A program made the position numbers and the translations under genes. A stretch of DNA of 64,000 bases, taken from assembly GCA_035946625.1 (NCBI GenBank), contig DASYZE010000084.1, forward strand, positions 1 through 64,000, given 5' to 3'. Shown here in pieces: positions 51,369-58,867 of the stretch (position 1 is its first letter; each line of letters starts with the position of its first letter). The notes below the pieces were generated by a model. That model saw only the letters and a list, made by a program, of their open reading frames with translations, did not search any database and was not told the DNA's origin. The stretch comes from DASYXZ01 sp035946625. Lineage in GTDB: Bacteria; Acidobacteriota; Terriglobia; UBA7540.

Positions 51369-53075
51369 CTACACGTTCCGCTTTCGGACCTGGTCGGCGA
51401 TGAATTCCGATGTGCGCCAGGCAAGAGCCATGATAGTCAGCGTCGGATTCTTGTCGGCATTACTGACCAGGGGCGCGCCATCGGCAACGAATAAGTTGTT
51501 GCAGTCCCATGCCTGGCAATGCGAATTGAGCGCGGATGTTTTCGGATCGCTTCCCATGCGAGCCCCGCCCACCTCATGGATGCCCTGTCCGCCCTTTGAA
51601 ATTCCCCACTGCTGCTCCGGCCCGTAGGATTCAACGACCTCGCCGCCGGCGGCGCCTAGGATCTGGCGGAATGTTTCCTGCATGTGCCTCGCCATGAGGA
51701 TTTCGTCCTGACTCCACTTGAAGTGGAATTTCAGGACAGGAATCCCCCACTGGTCCACAGTGTGATTGTCGATTTCACAATAGCTCTCTTCATTAGGGAT
51801 CATCTCCCCCCGTCCGTGCAGGCCCACAAACGAACCATACAAATTCCGGCAATTCTGCTTGAACTTGGTGCCGTAGCCGCCGCCTGCGAACCGTTCCGAC
51901 CCGCTCAAAAGGCCGGGCATTGGCATGCCTCGGCGCCCGCCTCCAAATTCGATGTGATACCCGCGCGAAAATGGCAGTTCGCGCTTCTGTTGCTTTTGGT
52001 AATTCCACCACGGCATGTAAAGGTGCATTCCCCCCACGCCGTCTTCATTGTGCGGCGGAAGACCTGCCAGGGTGGGCAGGAATCCGGTCACGTCGGACAT
52101 GACCGTATCCATCAGATACTTGCCCACCAGGCCGTTGGAGTTGGCGAGGCCATTGGGGAAACGCGGACTGCGAGAGTTCAACAACAAGCGGGCAGTTTCG
52201 CATGAACTTGCCGCTAATATGATTACCTTGCCGCGGGCCTGAACTTCTTTTCGGGTTTTCTTGTCGATGTAGGAAACGCCCGTGGCGCGGCCATCTGGCC
52301 CGGTGAGGACCTCGCGCGCCATGGCGTCGCAACGGATTTCCAGATTGCGCGTCTCCTGAGCCGGAAAGAGCAGCACTGCGGGCGAAGAAAAATTGGAACC
52401 GAGCCGGCAATTCCGGCCGCACTGCGACACGTAGTGGCAGGCCGGGCGCCCATTCAGTTCGCGGGTCAGAATGGCAAGCCGTGATGGTACGCAGGGGATT
52501 TGTAGTTTCTGGCACGCTTTCTGGACGACCCGCTCGTAACAGCGCGGAGCGGGAGGAGGAAGGAAGCGTCCATCGGGGGTATTTTCCAATCCCTCGGCGG
52601 ACCCAAAGACGCCAATCAATTCTTCGGTCTGGTCATAATACGGCGCTAACTCCTCGTAGGTAATGGGCCAGTCAAAACCTTTGCCGTCACGGCTGTGGGG
52701 CTTGAAATCGTATCGGCCATTGCGCAGCGCGATCCGTCCCCAAGAGTTGGTTCGGCCTCCCAACATGCGCGAACGAAACCACATCCAATCGGTCCCGGGC
52801 GCCGAAACATACGGTTCGCCCTCAACCTGCCAACCACCCACAACTGCGCTGAAGTAGTCCATGGGGGATTTGGTATTTGCGTCGCCTCGATGGGGAGCGT
52901 CGTACACCCACTCGAGCCACTTCGAGTCCTTCGCCGGATCGTACCAGCCTCCGGCTTCCAGCATCAGGCACTTGGCCCCGGCCTTCGTCAGGTTGTAGGC
53001 GGCCATGCCTCCGCCTGCGCCTGAGCCGACGATGATCGCGTCGTAGATTTCAGGGCTGGACATTATCTGTGGCAC
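51369..53075 (-). CDS. GMC-family FAD oxidoreductase (large subunit)
   Basis: 568 aa. Start put at GTG 53075 with GGAGG 5 nt upstream; ATGs at 53087 and 53063 are in frame. FAD-binding AIIVGSGAGGGMAAYNLTKAG near 14-34, then MLGGRTNSWGRIALRNGRYDF, a cysteine-containing stretch (CHYVSQCGRNCRLGS), the C-terminal catalytic His in QGIHEVGGARMGSDP and the Asn in NADKNPTLTIMALAWRTSEFI. Resembles the flavoprotein of gluconate-, 2-ketogluconate- or sugar/alcohol dehydrogenases. No own signal peptide: export is expected together with the Tat-signal subunit encoded just downstream. The substrate is a polyol or sugar acid by family. Confidence 0.87.
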   Translation of the reverse strand: MPQIMSSPEIYDAIIVGSGAGGGMAAYNLTKAGAKCLMLEAGGWYDPAKDSKWLEWVYDAPHRGDANTKSPMDYFSAVVGGWQVEGEPYVSAPGTDWMWFRSRMLGGRTNSWGRIALRNGRYDFKPHSRDGKGFDWPITYEELAPYYDQTEELIGVFGSAEGLENTPDGRFLPPPAPRCYERVVQKACQKLQIPCVPSRLAILTRELNGRPACHYVSQCGRNCRLGSNFSSPAVLLFPAQETRNLEIRCDAMAREVLTGPDGRATGVSYIDKKTRKEVQARGKVIILAASSCETARLLLNSRSPRFPNGLANSNGLVGKYLMDTVMSDVTGFLPTLAGLPPHNEDGVGGMHLYMPWWNYQKQQKRELPFSRGYHIEFGGGRRGMPMPGLLSGSERFAGGGYGTKFKQNCRNLYGSFVGLHGRGEMIPNEESYCEIDNHTVDQWGIPVLKFHFKWSQDEILMARHMQETFRQILGAAGGEVVESYGPEQQWGISKGGQGIHEVGGARMGSDPKTSALNSHCQAWDCNNLFVADGAPLVSNADKNPTLTIMALAWRTSEFIADQVRKRNV

Positions 53076-53112
53076 TGGCTCCTCCATTGGGTCATCGCAA
53101 CACGCCAATTTT

Positions 53113-53136
53113 ATGTAGAGGCGGCTTTACGCCGCC
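53113..53136. repeat. Palindrome between binding-protein and GMC genes
   Basis: GGCGGC-TTTAC-GCCGCC (53120-53136), preceded by ATGTAGA, in a 70-bp gap. It has the look of the TGTAG-type palindromes elsewhere in this window (10364 and 55921). It could also serve as an mRNA hairpin after the binding-protein gene, but there is no U-run. Confidence 0.45.
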
Positions 53137-53145
53137 AGGTGGCGA

Positions 53146-54396
53146 TCAAAATCTCGTCGCAAGAGGGCTTCCCTCCGCTGTCATCCGAACTAACCGAATC
53201 CGCGTGCGATTGTTTCCTTCCTGGTCGAAGGAGATCAGCCCCGAAACTCCCTGATCATTATGTACACTGGCAATCTGGTCCCTCAAGCGCGCGCGATTGG
53301 GGCCGGCATCACACAGGGCTCGCGCGACGAGGCGTACGGCATCGTAAGCTTCGGCGGCAACCTGGCTCGGAATCGACCCGGTCAACAATTCGTAGCGGCG
53401 CGCGAAGCTTTTTCCCAAAGGGCTCCCAGCCCCGGCAGAAGCGACAGTCCAGATGCTGCCGCGCTGTTGAACATCGCCGTTCATTGCATCGGGCAGAGCA
53501 AATCGCAGCCCCTGACTTGCTTGCGCCGCTTCTTGGGAAAGGAAAATGGGAGTTTGAATTCTTTCTTCCCAAATTCTCTTGATGAGCTGGCATGCAATTT
53601 CCGGCCGCGTCCAAAAAACGATTGCTTCGGGGGACTCTTTGTGGATAGTCGCAATCAGCGAGTCGGCGTCTGGTTGCAGAGGATCCAGTGACAGCGAGTT
53701 GACGCGAGGGGCAGAAAGCTGCCGGGCAACCTCTTGAAATTCTTTGCCGCCCAGCCGCCCATCGTGATCACTTTCGGCAACCAGGAGGACGCGGTGCATA
53801 TTTCTAGTGTGATAAATGTCCTCTGCAATGATCCGCGCCTGTTCTTCGTCACTTGGTCCCAGTCGAAAAATCCAGGGGATGTCAATCTGTGTCGTTGTTT
53901 TGTCGGTGGAAAGAGTCAGAATAGGAATCCCCATCCGGTTGCCGACTTGCTCGCTCAGGTGCGCGGTTGATCCGTTAGCTGACGTGATCACGGCAACGGC
54001 CTGGCGGTCGAGAGCCAGGCGGATCAGTTCATCTGAGGTGTGCCCCCAGGAAGGCCCACTCTCATCGCCGAGGGCAAGTTCCAGCCGCCGGCCTTCATGC
54101 AAGGGATTAGCGTCTTCCAGCGCCAGGCGGGCTGCGGCAACGATCGCATCTCCTTCGGCCTTACGAGGCCCATGAAGGGGCGCCAGGAATCCCAGTCGTA
54201 TAGTCGAGCCGGCCAGGTCGGAAGCCGCCTCTCTTCCCGGGCCAAGGTAGCTCGTGCCTCTCGAAGCGATGGAGGCGTAAGGCTTTGCGGATATCTCTGG
54301 AGTCTGCGCGCCCGCAGTCGCCATTCCGGCCAGCATGGCGAGCGCGCCGGCAAGGGCGCCAAAGTTCGTCAAGGCGCGTCGAAGAGGGTTAGCCAT
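53146..54396 (-). CDS. Periplasmic Leu/Ile/Val-type substrate-binding protein
   Basis: 416 aa with a signal peptide (about 10-30, LTNFGALAGALAMLAGMATAGAQ). Type I periplasmic-binding fold: IRLGFLAPLHGPRKAEGDAIVAAARLALEDANPL (about 66-99), AVAVITSANGSTAHLSEQVGNRMGIPILTLST, WIFRLGPSDEEQARIIAEDIY, and EAIVFWTRPEIACQLIKRIWEE. No permease or ATPase gene is near. It may feed a transporter elsewhere or serve a receptor. Related to the protein at 54536-55888 in fold and in its AKPYA-type N-terminal segment. Upstream of the GMC genes on the same strand. Ligand unknown. Confidence 0.8.
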   Translation of the reverse strand: MANPLRRALTNFGALAGALAMLAGMATAGAQTPEISAKPYASIASRGTSYLGPGREAASDLAGSTIRLGFLAPLHGPRKAEGDAIVAAARLALEDANPLHEGRRLELALGDESGPSWGHTSDELIRLALDRQAVAVITSANGSTAHLSEQVGNRMGIPILTLSTDKTTTQIDIPWIFRLGPSDEEQARIIAEDIYHTRNMHRVLLVAESDHDGRLGGKEFQEVARQLSAPRVNSLSLDPLQPDADSLIATIHKESPEAIVFWTRPEIACQLIKRIWEERIQTPIFLSQEAAQASQGLRFALPDAMNGDVQQRGSIWTVASAGAGSPLGKSFARRYELLTGSIPSQVAAEAYDAVRLVARALCDAGPNRARLRDQIASVHNDQGVSGLISFDQEGNNRTRIRLVRMTAEGSPLATRF

Positions 54397-54447
54397 GTGA
54401 ATACCAGCGCACGATATTTGTTATGCTGAGGAGGTGGCCGAGGCGAC

Positions 54448-54512
54448 CGACGAAGAATCCCTGTACTGCCTGACTCTCACCAAGCAGAGGTCCTTCGCTA
54501 CGCTCAAGATGA
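54448..54512. repeat. Dispersed MITE-like repeat, copy 1
   Basis: Shares two end blocks with 57052-57153: CGACGAAGAATC at 54448-54459, and TCCTTCGCTACGCTC followed by AAGATGA at 54491-54512 (20 of 22 bases match the second copy). The middle differs in length and sequence. Sits in the 139-bp gap between the two binding-protein genes. Confidence 0.55.
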
Positions 54513-54535
54513 CAATCCCAGCCACAAGACATGCG

Positions 54536-55888
54536 TCACCGGCCGGACGCTTGCGATTTGGCACGCCAGTCCGTTCGATGCTCCGGCCAATAAACAAACT
54601 TGCCGTCTTTCACCTGGGCAAAGTTGACGGGCGCAATGTTGTTCAAGGTGTAGTCGAAGATTTCATGCCCGCCCGCACCGTGATAGTCCTTGGTGGCGTA
54701 CTCGCGCAGGGCATCCATGATTAGTCCACGGTTCAGTCCTGCCTTCTTAATGGAAGCAATCAGTATGTTCATGCCATCGTACGCGTACGCCGCATAAGCA
54801 TCGGGTTCGCTGCCGAAGCGCTTCAGAAAGCGCTGGCGGAAGTCCTGCCAAACGGGGTCGGACCTGGTTGGGTCCAAAGGGCAAACAGTCACCAAGCCCT
54901 CCGCAGCGGGGCCGGCGACCTTTAGAACCTCTGGATAAGCAATTCGGCTGCTGCCGAAGACTGGCTGCTTCATTCCCAATTGGCGCATTTGCTTCAGGAT
55001 TCGCCCTGCTTGTGGCGCGTTCCCCCAAATCACCAAGCCGTCAATCCCGGCATCCCGCAGCATGAGCAATTGTTTGGAGTAATCCTGTTCGGTGGGTTCG
55101 TACTTCACCTCCAGGATAGCTTGATGCCCCAGGCGGCGGGCCACATCAAAGAACACTGCGTCACCCATGCGGCCGTAGCGGTCGGTGGAGCGGATAATCC
55201 CGATCCGTTTCAGTTTAAGCTGATTGAAGATGTAATCGGCCAGCGCATAGCCTTGCTGCCGGTCGTCGGGAAAATTGTGCAGGAGCCACGGGATGCGGGT
55301 TTCGGTCACCGTGCGGTCTGTAGTGCCGGTATCCACAATGGGCTCTTCAATCTTCAAGCTGGCGCGCAGGGCAATGTGCGTGGAAGCAGAGTCAATCGAC
55401 CCCAGCATGGCCCACGCGTTTTCGTCATAGCGCATCTTCACGATCTCCATCGCTGAAGCCCCCCAAAGGGGCAAGTCATCGTGAACTTTCAGGGCAAATG
55501 GTTTTCCCTGGTCGCCGCCCTGCGCGTTCGCTTCCTCAACCGACAATTGCGCACCATGCAGCATGGCGATCCCGTACACAGAATCGTAATTGTCTTTATC
55601 CAGAGGGCTCAGGACCCCGATGTTGATTTCCGGCAGGCGGCTCAAGTCGCCGCCGGGCACGCTGCGAGCCGCGCCGTTGTATTCGAGTGTGTTCGGGTCA
55701 ACATACCATTCCTGGTACGGCTTGCGATATCGGCGATAAGGTACGGCTTGCGCCGGCATATTGGCGTAGGGCTTGGCCACAACAAGTTCTTTCACGGGCT
55801 TCTCAGATGGCACGGCCTGCGGCCATGCGGGGCCCGCCAGAAGGAGAATGAGAATTATCGCGAAACGCTTAGCACCCATCTTGGCCAT
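54536..55888 (-). CDS. Periplasmic Leu/Ile/Val-type substrate-binding protein
   Basis: 450 aa. Signal peptide 8-24 (FAIILILLLAGPAWPQA). An unusual 60-residue N-terminal extension rich in Tyr, Arg and Pro (KPYANMPAQAVPYRRYRKPYQEWYVDPN) precedes the binding fold: EINIGVLSPLDKDNYDSVYGIAMLHGAQLSVEEANAQGG, WAMLGSIDSASTHIALRASLKIEEPIVDTG, YGRMGDAVFFDVARRLG and GIDGLVIWGNAPQAGRILKQM. Again no permease or ATPase gene near. The next gene down is a second binding protein (139 nt). The start may be ATG 55888 or 55879. The ligand might be a product of the neighbouring oxidoreductases or an amino acid. Confidence 0.8.
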   Translation of the reverse strand: MAKMGAKRFAIILILLLAGPAWPQAVPSEKPVKELVVAKPYANMPAQAVPYRRYRKPYQEWYVDPNTLEYNGAARSVPGGDLSRLPEINIGVLSPLDKDNYDSVYGIAMLHGAQLSVEEANAQGGDQGKPFALKVHDDLPLWGASAMEIVKMRYDENAWAMLGSIDSASTHIALRASLKIEEPIVDTGTTDRTVTETRIPWLLHNFPDDRQQGYALADYIFNQLKLKRIGIIRSTDRYGRMGDAVFFDVARRLGHQAILEVKYEPTEQDYSKQLLMLRDAGIDGLVIWGNAPQAGRILKQMRQLGMKQPVFGSSRIAYPEVLKVAGPAAEGLVTVCPLDPTRSDPVWQDFRQRFLKRFGSEPDAYAAYAYDGMNILIASIKKAGLNRGLIMDALREYATKDYHGAGGHEIFDYTLNNIAPVNFAQVKDGKFVYWPEHRTDWRAKSQASGR

Positions 55889-55920
55889 CCTTCCTCAAAC
55901 AAACTTGAAAACCTCACGCT

Positions 55921-55997
55921 TGTAGGGCCCGGGCTTGCCTCGACCCTCTTGCGCTGGCGGCATAACTCAAAAGGCCCGGGCAAGTCCCGGCCCTACA
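55921..55997. repeat. 77-bp palindromic MITE-like element
   Basis: Terminal inverted arms TGTAGGGCCCGGGCTTG (55921-55937) and CAAGTCCCGGCCCTACA (55981-55997) match apart from one or two shifted bases. A second GGCCCGGG precedes the right arm. The element fills most of the 124-bp gap between the DAHP-synthase and binding-protein genes. No coding capacity. Confidence 0.7.
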
Positions 55998-56012
55998 TTT
56001 TTCGTCTCCGTG

Positions 56013-56918
56013 CTACACGGCATATTCCGCAACGCGAGCCTCGCGCGGAACCGGCTCTTCATGACCGCTCACAAACCGCGTAATTCTGCGCAGGGTGGGC
56101 GGGTCAATCGCCTGCTCCGCATCACACACCGGGCGGGGAGCATCAATGCGTTCACTGGCAATCTCGATAATCAGCCCATCGCAGCCGAACTCAATGGCTC
56201 CGCGGCTGGCGGATTCCACCATCGTGGAAACACCGGTGGCATGGCTGGGGTCGACGATGACGGGCAGGAACGTCAATAAGTGGAGCGCCGGGATCACGTT
56301 TAAGTCCAACGAAAAACGCGAGTACTCACTTGAAACACAGGTCTTGATTCCCCGCTCGCACAAAACAATATCCAGATTCCCTTCCTTGGCAATGTACTCC
56401 GCCGCGGCCAGCCATTCACACAAGCTGGCCGCCATGCCGCGTTTCAGAAGAACGGGTTTGCGAGCACGCCCCACTTCAACCAGAAGGGGATAGTTCTGCA
56501 TGCTTCGGGAGCCAATCTGGAGCATGTCGGCGTATTGGGAAACGGTTTCCACCAAACGCACATCAATGACCTCCGTGACCACCGGCAGCCCCGCCTTATC
56601 ACCCGCCGCGCGTAAGATCTTCAGGCCTTCTACACCCAGTCCTTGAAAATCGTGCGGCGAAGTGCGCGGCTTGAAGGCGCCGCCACGAAGCATGTCAGCG
56701 CCGCAGCCCTTGGCGATTTGGGCCAATTCCAGCGTCTGGTCCCAATTCTCGACGGTGCAGGGACCGGCGATGACGACGGGCGACCCGGCCCCGAACCTTA
56801 CGCCGCCCACCTCGACTACGCGTCGGTAGTGGCTCCCGTACCGCAGATTCGTCTGCCTGCTGACGATGGGGCAAATCCGAGGCAAATCATCGATGGTGAC
56901 TTTTCCGGCGACCTTCAT
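56013..56918 (-). CDS. aroF: 3-deoxy-7-phosphoheptulonate synthase, type I-beta
   Basis: 301 aa. Catalyses the first shikimate-pathway step from erythrose-4-phosphate and phosphoenolpyruvate. Core motifs: VVIAGPCTVEN (48-58), RGGAFKPRTSPHDFQGLG, LPVVTEVID, QIGSRSMQNYPLL, KPVLLKRGMA, ERGIKT and PVIVDPSHATG. Compared with the roughly 340-residue Thermotoga enzyme, the N-terminal ferredoxin-like regulatory domain is missing; only a short leader precedes the barrel. It may escape feedback control by aromatic amino acids. Other shikimate genes are not present. Downstream of the Rid-family gene with a 267-bp gap holding a dispersed repeat. Confidence 0.93.
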   Translation of the reverse strand: MKVAGKVTIDDLPRICPIVSRQTNLRYGSHYRRVVEVGGVRFGAGSPVVIAGPCTVENWDQTLELAQIAKGCGADMLRGGAFKPRTSPHDFQGLGVEGLKILRAAGDKAGLPVVTEVIDVRLVETVSQYADMLQIGSRSMQNYPLLVEVGRARKPVLLKRGMAASLCEWLAAAEYIAKEGNLDIVLCERGIKTCVSSEYSRFSLDLNVIPALHLLTFLPVIVDPSHATGVSTMVESASRGAIEFGCDGLIIEIASERIDAPRPVCDAEQAIDPPTLRRITRFVSGHEEPVPREARVAEYAV

Positions 56919-57051
56919 ACCTCACCTCCAACCTTCCCGGCACAGGAAGCATGAAAGATCCTGTTCCACTCATTTCCTCCGGCGCCTTCGGATTGAAAAA
57001 CTCCGCCCGTTGCTCCGCTGAAGTCATTGTGAGGAGTCCCGCCGGGCGGGA

Positions 57052-57153
57052 CGACGAAGAATCTCGGCAGTGCTTGGTCCATGAAATATAGAAATCCCTC
57101 GCGCAGTTTAACCTGAGCAGAAAGGCACAGATCCTTCGCTTCGCTCAGGATGA
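57052..57153. repeat. Dispersed MITE-like repeat, copy 2
   Basis: Ends match copy 1 (54448-54512): CGACGAAGAATC at 57052-57063, and TCCTTCGCTTCGCTC followed by AGGATGA at 57132-57153. A perfect palindrome GTCCCGCCGGGCGGGAC (57036-57052) abuts the left end. Lies between the Rid-family and DAHP-synthase genes. The right end block in reverse (GAGCGAAGCGAAGGA) is a common dispersed motif in environmental genomes, by recollection. Confidence 0.6.
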
Positions 57154-57185
57154 AAGCAAAGGGATCAGGAAGACGCCGCTGCACG

Positions 57186-57713
57186 CTACCCGATGGTGCG
57201 CGTTCCAGCACCATTTCCGTTCGGTGATTCAAAAATGGCCATCGCTTCTATTTCAATCAACAGGTCAGGCCGGCACAAGATGGCCTGGATGCCTGTGGAC
57301 GCCGGCAACGGATCCAATCCCTCGTGCTTGAAGAACTCGGTGCGGATCTCATTGAAGGCTGCGTAGTCGCGCTCGATGTCTCGAAGATAGCAAGTGGTGC
57401 GGACGATATCCTTCCAAGAGGCTCCCTCCGACTCCAGAAGGGCGGTAATATTTTGGTAAGTCCGCCAAGTCTGAGCTCGAAAATCGCCGAGATGGATACT
57501 TTGGCCATTTTCGTCTACGCTCGCCGTGCCGGAGATCAGCAGTATCGTGACGCCCTTGATATCCAAGCGCAGTCCGCGCGAGAACGACGAGGGGGCACGA
57601 TAGTGATAGGCTTCATTCAAAACCTCAGGCGCCTGGATGGCCCTCTTCGAGACCCGCTTGTGTACTGGCTCCTGAAGTGTGACGAACTCAACGTCTGCTT
57701 TTGTTGGATGCAT
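57186..57713 (-). CDS. Rid-family (YjgF-like) protein lacking the catalytic Arg
   Basis: 175 aa. The core is a Rid fold: VTILLISGTASVDENGQSIHLGDFRAQTWRTYQNITALLESEGASWKDIVRTTCYLRDIERDYAAFNEIR and LPASTGIQAILCRPDLLIEIEAMAIF. In classical RidA the equivalent of AST is ARS, whose arginine binds the imine carboxylate. Here it is Ser, so imine deamination is doubtful. Such variants belong to Rid subfamilies of unknown or chorismatase-like role. The N-terminal 35 residues are extra. The ATG at 57713 overlaps the upstream propeller gene by 26 nt. Confidence 0.78.
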   Translation of the reverse strand: MHPTKADVEFVTLQEPVHKRVSKRAIQAPEVLNEAYHYRAPSSFSRGLRLDIKGVTILLISGTASVDENGQSIHLGDFRAQTWRTYQNITALLESEGASWKDIVRTTCYLRDIERDYAAFNEIRTEFFKHEGLDPLPASTGIQAILCRPDLLIEIEAMAIFESPNGNGAGTRTIG

Positions 57714-58851
57714 TCAGTTGCTCTCCCTTCCGGGGCTGACGAATGCCGTGGCTCAAACCGCGAGCAGTGGCTATCCATATGTCTGTCCCCTGGAAATCCA
57801 TGTTAAGAATGTAGTTATGTGCAAGAGAAGTAGACGTCTCAATGCGGCGTTTCTTGCCGTCAGGCGCGGTAATTTCAATCTCCCCGCGGCCACTTTTCGG
57901 GTCGGGCGTGTAGTTAACCCAGGTCTGCGTCCGGTAATCTAGATAGCTCAGCCCCTTGTCCGTGCAAGCCCACACATCGTTGCCACGCGATTTGACCGCG
58001 TTAATGAAGTCGGAAGCCAGGCCGCTGTCCTTGGTCAGATAGTTGTGCCAGTTGCGGCCGTCGTAGCCGCTCAGGCCGAAATAGGTGGAAGCCCAGAACA
58101 TATCGGTGTCAGGGTTATAGGTGACGCCGCTCACAATCTGATGGATGAGCCCCTGGTTCCGGTACAGAACGATTTCCATTTCGCCGTCGGGATCCTCGTA
58201 CGGTCTCCAGGAGCGGTTTGCGGTGTCATAGACAATCACCCCGCCGCCCCACACACCCATGTAGACTTTGTCTTTGCCGAGAGCAAGGGAATAGGACCAG
58301 GGCTCATCGAAAGGAGCGTTCTTTTCGTTAAAGATCGTCCACGCGCCGCTATACGTATCCAGGCGGTTAACGCCCGCCGCCGTGGCCACCCAGACGTATT
58401 GCCCCTGCAGGGCCACGCTGTACACCAAGTCGTTGGCCAGCCCGCTCGACAAGTTGGTGTAATTCTTGAACTGTCCTCCGGAATATTGGCTCAGCCCACC
58501 AAACGTTCCCACCCAAACGTCGCCGGTCCGTTTGTCCACGGCGATTGACATGACGGCACGGCCGACGAGGCCATCAGCCGGAGTGAACACTCTCTTCACC
58601 TGGCCGTTTTCGAGGAGAACCAATCCGTGAGCCGTTCCCGCCCAAACCCGGTTGCCATCCACGGTCACGGAGAAGACTTCGCCCTCGGGAAAGCCGTTAT
58701 CCTGCGTGTAGTTGATCCATTGAGTGTAAAGGGGCAATTCCTGGGCTCTTGATGCGCACGGGCTGAAGAGCAACAAACCCGCCAACAGCGCGCAGCACGT
58801 CAGAATGATTCTCGTTATCTTCCGCAACTCTTGACTCGGTAGGCTGCTCAA
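57688..58851 (-). CDS. Secreted two-component-regulator-type beta-propeller protein
   Basis: 387 aa. Signal peptide about 15-37 (IILTCCALLAGLLLFSPCASRAQ). Then seven or so blades with the Reg_prop style: GEVFSVTVDGNRVWAGTAHGLVLLENGQ, SIAVDKRTGDVWVGTFGGLSQYSGGQFKNYT, SVALQGQYVWVATAAGVNRLD, MFWASTYFGLSGYDGRNWHNY. These repeats usually form the periplasmic sensor of hybrid histidine kinases, but here they stand alone with no kinase or transmembrane helix. It presumably binds a ligand or a partner protein in the periplasm. 16 nt after the cytochrome gene, in the same operon. Confidence 0.83.
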   Translation of the reverse strand: MSSLPSQELRKITRIILTCCALLAGLLLFSPCASRAQELPLYTQWINYTQDNGFPEGEVFSVTVDGNRVWAGTAHGLVLLENGQVKRVFTPADGLVGRAVMSIAVDKRTGDVWVGTFGGLSQYSGGQFKNYTNLSSGLANDLVYSVALQGQYVWVATAAGVNRLDTYSGAWTIFNEKNAPFDEPWSYSLALGKDKVYMGVWGGGVIVYDTANRSWRPYEDPDGEMEIVLYRNQGLIHQIVSGVTYNPDTDMFWASTYFGLSGYDGRNWHNYLTKDSGLASDFINAVKSRGNDVWACTDKGLSYLDYRTQTWVNYTPDPKSGRGEIEITAPDGKKRRIETSTSLAHNYILNMDFQGTDIWIATARGLSHGIRQPRKGEQLNASNKSRR

Positions 58852-58867
58852 GATTTGTCCCCCCTTT

